Made by a program: the position numbers and the translations under genes | NCBI GenBank assembly: GCA_038380795.1 | Contig: CM076267.1 | Coordinates: 38,068,232-38,132,231 of the forward strand | Direction of reading: 5' to 3' | From: Pyrocephalus nanus | Lineage: Eukaryota > Chordata > Aves > Passeriformes > Tyrannidae | DNA: 64,000 nucleotides | Shown here: positions 40,457-52,400 of the stretch, one piece after another | Numbering within the stretch: position 1 is the first letter of the stretch | Layout: each line of letters starts with the position of its first letter | The notes under the pieces: model-generated | The model's database searches: none | Told to the model about the DNA's origin: nothing | What the model saw: the letters and a program-made list of their open reading frames with translations, nothing else

Positions 40457-43400
40457 CTAAAGATAAAATTAAGTAAGATTAGAAGACATCAGAAGATTAT
40501 CAGAAATGAGAGAAATCTTACTTCAATAAATCTCCTTAAAAAAAAAAAAAAAGAACATTGTCTTACCTAAAGCCTTCATACACCTGAGCAATGCCAAGCT
40601 GTGCTATTTCTGTTCTTGTACACTGTACTTTACTGTTCATCTTTCCTCTCTCTAGCTCTGTCTGTCTTCTGATTTCTGTTTTCTAAGGCTTTCAACTCTC
40701 ATGCTTTATCAGGCTCAATACTTACAACCGAAAGCAGTGAGACTGTTTCGAAGTGCATAATATTTACCTGTTGTGATAGTCTGGGGCAGAACCACTTCCC
40801 ATACCTTTCTTGCAGATCCTCAAACATGACTTTCTGGAGGTGAAATTGTTTTCGTTCCCACCACAACCGCTGTAGCTGAACGGGTGGCATCTCCCGCTTG
40901 AGTGGTTGTAGAAAAATCTCAACTCTTTGGCTCTACAAAGTCCTCTATCCATGGGGGTCATGCACAAAGAAGGGATGGGAGGTGGTTCTACAAATACCAA
41001 GAAAAGCAAGGTTAGAGACTGCAGTGTATCAGCTTCCTGTTACATTGATACTATTTGAAATTTATTGCAACATTTACCGGCAAATTTAATTCTTCCCTCC
41101 TGAAAATCTGGGACGCTTCACACAAGCGTCTTTGAATTCATGGCTACAAAATTTACCATGGTAAATGTTATCCTGTCTTTGAATTTCCAGCAAAAGCTTA
41201 CCTGAGAGTTATCCCCTAGCCCATATAGTTAGTGACAAAATTGCCATTTCTGTTATAGGAGATGGCACTCAAACTAAGTTAGGGGAGGTTCGAGGGAAGT
41301 ACTTGTAGCAAGTGAAGTGAAATAAATGAAACCTGGACGGCTTTAAGAATATGGTAAATATTTCTGGTAATTAATGGAGGGAATTACTGCTAGACATTTT
41401 GAAAGCAGAAAGAAGGTAAAAGTACCCAGCACTTCCAAGATAAGATTCAGAAGCTTAACGCTGGGTTTGTTGAATGACTGCGGAAAGCTTGACCTGAGAA
41501 ACAGAAGTTGGTCTGTCAGAAAACACTCAGCAGTTATAAAAAAATAGCTTGTAACTCACAGAACAAAAAAGGATTGCGTGTGAAGAAGAAGTGCACAAAT
41601 TAAGGGAGCTGCTGGTGTGTTAGTGCTGCATTAAGGTTTTACCATTCCGGGGAGGAGGCTGGGGCTTGTTTCTTCATGGACGCTGCAAGTAAGAGTATGA
41701 GAACTGAAACACTGGGAGACGAACCTGAGGTATCCAAAATACCTGGGCACTGGAACGAATTCAGGAAGCAAACCCACGCCAGAACTCCCGAACCTGAAAG
41801 AACCCCACCATCTCTTGCCCTGGAGTGACTCATATACAAAATTAGAATGGATCCCATTGCTGTACAGGATGCAAGAAGCTGAGTGGGAGCCACTCTGCCA
41901 TCAGTGCAGGACCTGAAGGAGTGAGGAGTGCCATTGTCCCTCGGGAAGCAGCAGAACTGAGGGAGCTGAGATCTGAATGCATCAACAGAAACGTGAAGCC
42001 TCTTGAGGATACAAAGCCAGGTAGAAGTGGTTCAGAGGAAAAGCAAAGCGAAACTCTTAGGGAATAATTTTGTGTTTCAGCAGAGCTGAAGACAATCTGT
42101 GGCCACAAAAGTGGGATGCTGGTGGGGTGCTGAAAGCAAGAAGTCATGAGTTAACTTGGGCAATTCAAGAGGCTGACAAGGAAATATCCAGAAATGACAT
42201 GCTATATCTTGTGTGTCTGACGTGTCTGACACCTGCTAAAAAAAGTTCATCTGACAAGGATAAAAGCCAGACTTTTCTGGTGAAAAAGGATGAAAAATTG
42301 CTAGGAAATAAATGGAAAGCTAAGATGGTAAAACAAAATTAATAACATATTTGAAGGTGCTTTAGCAGCATCATACTATCCAAAAAGAATTCTGAAGTTC
42401 AAAAATGGAGTGAGTTGTTCTTTCAAGATAAACTAAGTTAATTTCAAGTTATGAAACGATCACTACTTAGTTTCTTTCTATAACTGTGATGTTACTGCAA
42501 GACTAAGTTTCGCCTGGGTCCAGAGCAGAAGTCCACAACATGGTACAATGCACATGAAATCTACTGTTTTGTTTTTAATGAGGGTGGTAGTTAACTGAGG
42601 TAATGCTTTTGGTACTGCTCTATCTGAGAACTCTTGAGCTAGTGGGACTGGTTGAATTTCTCTCTAGCTGGAGAGGATGTTAGTTTTCAAAGCACCTGTT
42701 CAGCAAGATGAAAAACAAGCTTACCTACTTTAACCTGATGATTTATGAACCTAAAAAGAACAAAGCAGGAGCTCTTGCCAGTGAGGAAAGGGCCAAACAG
42801 CACAGGTTTGCTCATTATATAGAAGGATTTAAATATACACTTTGTAGTGTAAATTACTTATCTGGTATGGGGGATTCTCCAGTGAGTCCACAGTCTCCTC
42901 GTGAAGGAGCTCCCATAACACCTGCAAGCTTTGGGGGAACCATGGGCTACCTATGTATGAATAATGCAATGGGCAGAGAGGTGTCCAAATGCTATTCAGG
43001 ATCCCTTCTGTACTCCTCCAAAAATCAGGTAGGTCTTTGTCAAGCTCGTTGTTAGTTAAATGCCCCAGATACAGAACACTGTTCCTGTTTATCTTCAGAA
43101 TATCTGCCTATTCTTCACTCTCACAGGAGCAACCCCAGAAGCAGCCCAGAAAGAAAAAAACCTCTTCATTTTGCCGCATAGAGCCATTTCTTCAACAAAA
43201 CAGTATATTAAAATAAAAATTAAATTACTCATCACCATTTCCTGTCTGCTGAAGATCATAAAAAATTATGAATTGATTTTAACATACTGATCACTAAAAG
43301 ACCTGGTAACTTCAAGTTACTGCAAACATAAAATATGGACTGTGCATTAGATGTAACAGTAAGTTTAGATATTATGCCTGTTCTTGAGTTTCTGCCTCAA

Positions 43401-46400
43401 GTATTTTGATTTTACAACCTCATTTTGCTGAAAGCTGTTGAAAAGTTCTCTCTCCTGCTCTTTCTGTGAAGAAAAAAGGAAAATGAAAGAGGCAAAAATC
43501 CCACAACCCACAGAACTATCTAAAAAGGAAAGAATACAGATTGAAAAGAATAATAATAAAAAAACCAGTCCTGCTATTATAATTGTTTTCCCCAATCTAG
43601 TCATTACAGGTTTATGAGTACAGATACCAACTTTATTGAGAGACTATCTGACATGGAAATGCTGGTTTTAACCCTATTTTTTTTCCTCAATTTAAAGTAC
43701 ATTTCAGTGGAGTGGGGTGTGCGTGGCGTAACTTATTACGTGTTAACATCAAGTGGATCATACGAACCCAAAACTGATGAATCTCATTAAATGCTTTCTA
43801 ACTTTTTCATACATACAGCTACGATGGCCCATCCTATGGTCCTTGATGCAATTTCTGTTTATCCAAAATGTCTGATTTAAACCTGTTTTAAATCTCCAAT
43901 ATCAAGTTCATAAACTTGGGTTTGCAGTGTGTGTTATTGGCCAAAATCACTTGGCATTGGTCAGGCCCTGAGCAGGAAAAACAACTTATGATTCATACAA
44001 GCAAATGACAAATGAAATCTTCCAAGCTGGGTTGGTCAAATGCTTTCAGGTGTAAGGTTTTCTTCTGGAAAACTGCAGTACAATTAAATGCAAAGTGATT
44101 CCCAGAAATGTACCAATCCCATCAAAAACTTTTGAAGGAACTGAGACCTTGGAATGCCTCTTATGTGGAGTTTTGGAACTGGAGCTCCTAAAGAGTTTCT
44201 CATTCGGGGTTCAGGCTTTATAGCAGGGAAATAAAGTGTAGATTTTTCTATTATCTTCCATTTTTATTACTCCTGTTTCTTGGTGATTTGACTGATTTTG
44301 TTTTGGTGAGAGAATAAAACCCTAAACTGCAGTATTTCATTGATTTTTTCTGAAAAAAAATTGGCAAACTAATTGTATAAACTGAGTACTATAAAGAAGG
44401 CTATAGTTCTTATCCATAAAAAGACTCTTATGCCTAACCCTTCACTGCTACCTAAACAATCTGTGTGTATGGTTTAAGATTCAAATCACATAATAAGACT
44501 TTTCCTGAATCCCAGACACCCCCCTCGGTGTGAATGGATGACATGATCAAACTTGGGAATCTCTGAAACATGCATAGTCAGATACAGGCTCACATTTATC
44601 AAAAATGATGCCAACCCCGCATTGCAGCAACCATCCTTATCCCTCAGGCTTAGCTGGGGCTGTGTGACAATGAACTGCTGATGAATCACAGCACAAAAGA
44701 AGTTTGAAATTATCTTGGTGAGCAGGACAGAGGAGAATGCAATAAGCACCATTAGTCACTAAACACGGGTGTGTGACTTCCATAAAGCTTCGGATTTATT
44801 GCCAGATTTTTGACAATGTGCAGACTTGGCCTTCTCATTCCTTGCTGCAGCAAGGTGAAAATAAAAGAATCTTCAAGGAGGCAAACTAGTGCAAAACAAC
44901 GAGTCATCCGCACTTGACAGCACTCTGCAGGTATAAATTGGTGCCGATCCACCGCAGCAAACAGAAATCTGCCAATTTATCAGCAAAAGGTGTGACCCTG
45001 ACCCTGAGAATTACTAACAGGACCCTCATCTGTGTGCTATTCTGTATTTGCTGAGTAGAAAACTGACTTTTGATCCTGTTACCTGCTTAAAACTTGGAAA
45101 TCAAACGTAAGTAAAGGGCTCGTGATTTTCTACCACAGAGCACTTCATATAATCTAAAAATGAAAGCTTTGATTCTTAGCTTCAATTTTCCTTAACTTGC
45201 CCAGAAAAAAAATTAGTTTAGATATTGCAACAGAGCAAGACCAGAACAATCTTCACCCTCTGAAGGAAGTTCATGGCTGATAGTCCTAAAAATTTCATAG
45301 GTTTATATACGATTTTATTTTGGCCGTAGAACAGTGTAATTTTATGAAGGTCAAGACCTATGTTGGACATCTAATAATCTGATCTTATTACGGTACCACT
45401 AATAATAAGACATTTTTTTGTCTTGAAGTTAAGATGAAATAGCATGTCAGTTTTGAGGTAAGGTATTCTATAAGAGAACTCCCTTCAAAAAGGTTTTAAA
45501 TTTTTTAGAGTCTTAGCTTAATTTTTACTAATTAATCAAATGCAATTTATTTAGATTAATTAATTTAATGTAAATTAGTGTAAGTAAATGTAATTTTTTA
45601 ATGCTCTTGTTAAAAAAAAAAACTACATACATGTAGCCAGGCCAACATACATGCAAAAAGCAGATGTTACAGTGGCAGATCAGCTACTCTGCGTGTGCTT
45701 GAGGAGATGGACATCAACCACTCCATCCCTGCTCCTCCTGGCCTCATATATTCACAGTCAAATTTTTGTCCCTCACTGAGGGCTACAGAGGGTGACAACG
45801 CATGTTGGTGTGAAGTGACTCTACCTTGCACCTTCACTTGCCCAAAAGCACAGGATTTTAGCCCTTTCCAGCTGCCTGGAAGGAACTCAGTGACAAACAG
45901 AAGAGCAGCAGGAGGCTGAGTGGGGCAGACAGTTGCAAGACAAAGGTTATGGAGTAGGGAAGAACCTGTGGGGTCTTCAGACTTTGCACTGAAATGCACT
46001 GGTCGTTCCAAGGTCACGCTTCCCACCTGACCCATCCAGCTGCACTGACTCTGCTGGTGCTTGTTCCCCTCTTCCAGCAATCTGCAAGTCCTCTCTTTCT
46101 CTTACCCTCACCTCTCACTCTCAAAATCTGCTGTGCAGGAAAAGTCTCTGTTGCTGACACAATCAAACCCCATTCCATTTCCTCTGGGAAAACACAGTGA
46201 ATCATGCTCCTGTTCTTGGGATAGGTTAGTGGTTTTGAGGATTTGGGGATTCATGTTATGACTAAAAACCTTCAAGGAATGTGTATGTCCCTGGACTTAT
46301 TACTAGATCTTAAGTAATTCACGTATTTTTCAGTACAATAAGATGCCAAAAGCATTACTGTTTTATATTCAGTCATTTGAGCAACAGATATTGATGATAT

Positions 46401-49400
46401 TGAATAATTGATGCTTTTTATGTGGTAAACAAACAACACTACCATAACAGAAACTTATGCCAACCAAACAGTACATGTGGATCACAGTGTGCAGGCAGAA
46501 AACAGAGTACAACACACATTCATGCTTTATTAGACACACCATTCTAAGCGAAGAGCACAGGAATTTTATCCTACAGGCCCATTATCTTACAGAACATATA
46601 AATGCAAAAAACCTTAATGAGTCTTTAAGCCATCACTCAGTCCTCAAAAGTACAAGTGAGTGTAAATGCAAAAAACCCACATAAATACTTGGTAAGACTG
46701 CTCAGGCTCTTTCCAACTGTTTGTTGTTTCCTCTTGCACGACTGTGGATCATAAAAATGACATACCTCAAATTCAATCACCCTTTACAGTGTGAGCAAGT
46801 ACCAAGTCATCTATAGTGGACAGTGTCCAGCTGCAGAAACTGCTAAAGCCTATCCCTCCCCAGTAAAGGTCCAGAGTCTCATCTACATTATCATCCATAG
46901 TGCAAAATTACCCTGAAGCAACACAAAATTAATTTACACTCAAACCAAAATTGAGTTTAATATGGCCGCAGTGAAAATGAAAATATATATATTATACTAT
47001 TCTGTACTCTAAAATCAAATATGGTTCTTTTTTAATGGATAAAAGGAGCTTTAAATCACTTGCCTAATAGATCATCACAAAAATGTTAATTTTGATTGAA
47101 AGAATTCTGCATCACAGCTTTTGCTCTTTTTGTATTAATCAGACCTTCTGGAAGTGTACACTTTTCAAAGAGAACAAAATGTGGTCAGTCTTCCAATTTC
47201 CATATTTATGGAAGATCTGTAAATAGCAATCTGTTCCTTGGCTTCAACTTTCTCTGCTTACCAAATCCTTTGACACACATGAGAGCCCATTATTTCAGTC
47301 TTGGATATGGCAGAAAATGGGTGGAAAAGGAAAAGCAATCCATGCAAAAAACTTACCAAAAAAAATGGGAAACTGGTTGTGTTTCTCCTTTCGAGAGCTA
47401 CTGTTCAGAGTGTTGGACTCCTCATCCGGAGCAGTTGGCAGCAAATTTACTAAAAGAAAAGGAAAAGTAGCTGTGAGTGTGGGATGTGAAGCAGTGATGG
47501 GTTAATTAGACACAAGCAAGCCCTGAAAATCAGCTAAGATTGGCACCCACTGGTCTTACTCAATGCCAGCACTGATGCCACTTAAAGACAGCATTTCTTT
47601 AAGTCCCAAAGCCATAGGAAGCTGAGGTTACTGAGGCAACTTTGGGGTGGGTTCCTTTTTCTTCTTCAATTTTACTGACGCAAGATTTAAATCAAAAATG
47701 GTTTGGCAAGGTTATTTTTATGTCACCAGCAGACACTCTAACCTTTGCGATTTTACGTAAAACATTTTTCAAAGCGTGGCTTACTGGCTAGAAAGTGGTT
47801 ATGGAGCGAGTTTTAATGTTAGTGACTTCACTGTGCCCACGTATTTCAACTGCCACACGTCTTCAAACAAATGAGTGGAAAAACCAAGGAACATCTGCAT
47901 GAAAGGGTTAACTATAAACATCTAAAGCAAATTGTTACCAAAAATCCCATGGAATTCTTCTGGTTCTTCTGCTGGGGAACTGCTGTTCACGATGTTAGGA
48001 TGCTCTTCAACTGTGACAACTGGCAGTAAGCTTGCTAAATGAAAAAAGGAGGGAAAACAATCAGGGAAAAAAGGACCCAAATTGGTATTAATGATTCTAT
48101 ATCTCAAAGATAAAAACTTTGATCTATTTAGACCGTGGCAATGGCCCTTAATCCTCTGTTTGTTTTTGGGTATTCATACAAATTTACATGGAGGTGTTAT
48201 TTCAGACTAAAGTCAGGAAAAAAAAAAATTATTCTGCAGCTTTTAGTCCAAAAGGTAAAAGTAGAATCAGAGTCCAGGAAGAAATGCTTCAGCAAAGGTA
48301 GGGAAAGAGCATGTGGCTCTATATGTATAAAAAAATCTTTTTTAAAAAAAAGCATAGTGGGTCTTTCCTACTCCAAGTGTAAATAAGCTCAAGTTCCCCT
48401 TGCCAAAATGACAGATTATGGCACAGTCCTGGAAAAAGGTACACAAGAAGCAAGCGAGATAAAAGCATCTGGAGGCTCTCGATTGGCAATTGTATTCACC
48501 CTGTGAATAAAATGAAGGACTCTGCAAGGGGAGAGGAGTTCTGAAGTGTATTATATGCTGGTGTAGAACAATTCATTGGAACTGGTAGGACAAGGAAGTG
48601 GATGAAGACCAGAAATTCCTTGATGGGCACCTCTTTCCATTGTGAGACATGGTTTGAAAAGAGCATATGCAGATGTGTGGTTTAAAAAAAAATATATATA
48701 TATATTAGTGTTTTATGACATTAAATGGGCAGATTTTAGGTCAGCTGTCAAGAGAAAAGTAAAAAAGGAATCCTGTAATATTAAACAGTGCCTACCAAAT
48801 GTTTTAGTCCATGTTCTTAATTTTGGTATTTTTATTTTAAAATATGTATAATTGTTGTCCAGTTCACATATAAATTAGTGCCATCTCATGGTACCATAAA
48901 GTGCCTTTTTCCCCATGCAGGATACCTTCAGAACAGAGCCCTGTTTATGCAAGGGTGAAACTAAGGATAATGAAGATAACGACTCACAGTTTTCTTGGCA
49001 GGTACTCTGGCAGTCTTCCAAATTCTTGAAGTTGTTCTGGTTTCCCAGGCACCCACCATACTTGAACACTTCACACAACTTTGTCTCTTTGTTGTAGAAA
49101 TACCTGGTAAAATAACCTCGGCAGATCCCAGGGTCTTTCTCGTGGAAGCAGAAGTCGGGCTTGTCTACAAACAATGGTAAATGATGAACAAAGGGGGAGA
49201 ATCAGAGAACTGACACACATTCCAAGACAACAATAGAATTGGATGAAGTATATAAAATAACTTATATTTATATAATATAAATAACTTATATTCATAATAT
49301 AAATATCATATTTATAATAGGACCTATATTTATAAAAGTGATATATGATATATAAATAACATATTATATATGTATAAAATATATATTTATAAAATAATGT

Positions 49401-52400
49401 GAAGCATTCTAGGGATACTTGTATTGCTTCTTTTTCTCTTTTCAAGCAGCCAAGTAAATCATATCTTAGAAAATGACAGCTAAGGATTCCTTCAAAGTTT
49501 TCTCCAACACTGAAGCTTTAACTTGAAAATCAGTTTTTGTTCTGATTTAAAAGACCCAAATCTCAGCTGGATCATTTGCGTCTGAGCACACGGTCTTGTA
49601 ATTTATATAGTTGTTTTAGTCAATGTAATTGTGAATTATAAAGAAAGCAATGTTAAAACAGAATGAAAAATAAATAAATTAAAAATTTAAAAAGCAATTA
49701 TTTTAATTAAAATTAAAATTATATTCTAAAAATAAAATCATGGAAACAATAATAAACTATATGTGAAGACATTCTCAAATTCTTGCGAGTAGATACTTCT
49801 AAACAGGATTTTTGTCAGAGCTAACTTGCAGAGGAAAGTCTATTTAGCCAGTCATATCAGATGTGACATAAAAAAGCCTTCCTTACCCATAAAGCTTCAC
49901 AAAATATTGAGACTAAAATGGGGCCAGTGAGCTATCATTTTAGTAAAAATTGCTGCAGAACGATTACTTTGAAGCTCCTAACATTTTTGGAGCAGATTAT
50001 CGAGCTACAAAGAAGTTAAACCTGTTGCATCTACTTTAGCTAAATATATGTTCAAATTCGTTGCTAGAACAAGGTTATTATTAAAAACAATTAATGCACG
50101 ATATATTTATATAAAATATTTTATAACTCATAACTTGTCCTTTTCCAAGAATTAATTGGCAATATCTTGTATTTCAATTGTTATAAAACTTTACGATCAG
50201 CAAAAAATAATTTTCAGAGAGCACACATAAAATTAAATCATTAAAATGTTCTTGGGTAAAGCCACAAAATAGTAATAAGGGTATGCAGACTACAGGATTA
50301 TGATTGATACTTAAAAACAAATGTTCTTGGTTTAGAACATCCTCAATTAAAATGGTTCTTGCAGAAAAGGGAAGTGAAGCCCAAACTAGGTAAGCTCAGA
50401 TCAAACTTTTACAGCCACTTTTGGAGAGAGAGTTCACTAAGGCAATATAATCCTGACTATAAAAACCAGTATTATACATCTAAATGCCATGTCCTTCTCC
50501 AGGGACTCAATATGCAAGACTGCATTACTGGGAACAAAGTAAAAAATTATGTTGATGATAACCATGAGCTGAATTTAACAGGGTATATTCTGGTTTGTCA
50601 TTAAAAACGTGGAACTGGGATCAGCCCTTAAAGGAAGCAGTGCTAAAGTTTGCAGCATCTGTGGAAAATCAACTTTAGTAACTTCCATAGCATAGAATCA
50701 TAATTTTTTGCTTCTTTTTTAATGATTAGGAATGGAAAGGACAGAAGAAAACAGGAAAAAAAAAATCATCATCTCAGTGTGAAAACATTCCAAATAACGT
50801 TCAGCAAAGAGAAGGGATTTGATTATGTTCTATTTCAAAATGTGTGTGCAAATGCTGGCATCTCTCCAAATTGCTAAATAAGCACCCATTCAAGCAGTCC
50901 TAAGTGAAAGAAGGGATGAAGGAGGGTAAGCAGCAAAAGAGGAGCTGATTTGTGAAAAAGTTTACTGGGAACTCTGGCCACCAGCAGTGGGCCCAGTGCA
51001 GACACATCCCTAATGTGCAAAGGGGAAGGGTAGAATGAGCCTTTCCGAGCTCTGTTGTAAATGTCAAACTGAAACATCCTCATTAGGAACATGGGTTACC
51101 TCAACAGACCAACAGTGCTCCAGGTAAATGGATCTCAGTGCTTTAGCACTGGCTATTTTGGAGCTCTGGGTGTCAGGCATTTAAAGTGCTGTAAACTGTT
51201 CCCTTCAGGAGTGGAAAACTTGCTCCCCTGTTTGATGTATAATTAGGGGATCTGCCCTAACCTCTGGTAGCTCCTCCACAGACAATGCTTGAAAAGTTCT
51301 GTTTCAGAGTGATTTTTTCCCTCTATTTTTGCTAACAGTGGAGCAAGCTTTTAGCTCAAAACACACAGTCTGAGTTCCCTGTCACGGTTAATTATACAAT
51401 GCTTGAATCTCTGCTGAGTCTTTCTTTTCACTGACAAACAAGAAATGAAAACCATCAAGATGTGTTTATTTTGTGGAGAGATTGTGGCTACCACCTTCAC
51501 TGACCACAACTGTCCTCAAATTCTATGATGAAGCTGAAAATTCAGAATAAGAACTCACTTTCATCTGACATTGCTGTTTCTGTTAGGACATAGCTTGGAA
51601 CAATACCTAAATAATTTAACAAAAGAAGCTAATAAATACCTTATTGTTGTATAAGAGTCTGAGATCACTATGTAAATATAATTACCTTTCTTCATTTGTG
51701 CTACCACCGTCTTCCCAGAGAATTCTGCAAAATAAATAAAAATATTTAGGAAAGACAGATATGTTAAATCTCACCTGTGATATCAGTGTGCTTGGCAGTG
51801 ACAATAAGCACTGAGGAGAAAGAAGGCAACATCTCTTCCCTTTCTTTTTTCTCTTTATTAGAGAAGTAGCACAAAAGCTTGTTCTGGAGGACTGAAGCAT
51901 CATTTCCTTTGTATGAGAAGACTTGCTACACTGGAAACCTGAGGATATGGAATGTACTGAAATCAAACTATTCCAATATTGAATTGAACCGGGAAATTTC
52001 TGTTATTGGATCCAGAGGCCCGTATTATGTAGTCTTACTTCTCTAAAGAGGAGTAATTAGCAGACTAACAACCCAACTGCTGTAGATGCTGATACTGCAA
52101 GTAGCTTTGGACACGACCTAGGGAGACATTAAGGACTTCTGCTGTCCAGTTCCCTTTGCTGTGCTGTGTCGTGTCTGAGTAAAGTTTTCATGATGCTGTT
52201 TGTGACATTAAGGCCCATTCAGCCAAGTATCTTTAACGCTGTAAGGATGACAAGCCTGTTTGCCCTGCTCTCTCAGAGCGTGATCAGCAGTGCAGAACTC
52301 TCTGCTGTCATTTTTAATGGGGGAGCCTGGGTTTCATTTGATGAGCTCAACAAACTGGATAGCTCAATGCGCCCCCAAATTTCTTTTCAGTGATTGAAAA

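Noticed and set aside
42708..43055. 115-residue plus-strand open frame
   Set aside because: Opposite strand to the gene, no recognised domain or promoter, and not supported by codon pattern or neighbours.
43365..43478. Downstream acceptor TTTTTTCTTCACAG as an alternative start of the candidate terminal exon
   Set aside because: In the phase required by TFPI it gives only a short peptide before a stop, with no hydrophobic segment. The upstream acceptor at 43520 fits better.
45667..46080. 137-residue minus-strand open frame in the TFPI intron
   Set aside because: No recognisable family, no matching splice sites in phase with TFPI, and overlapping open frames on both strands suggest chance.
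49071..49445. 124-residue Tyr/Ile-rich minus-strand open frame upstream of K2
   Set aside because: It is the AT-rich low-complexity block read through the K2 acceptor; the real exon starts at 49164.
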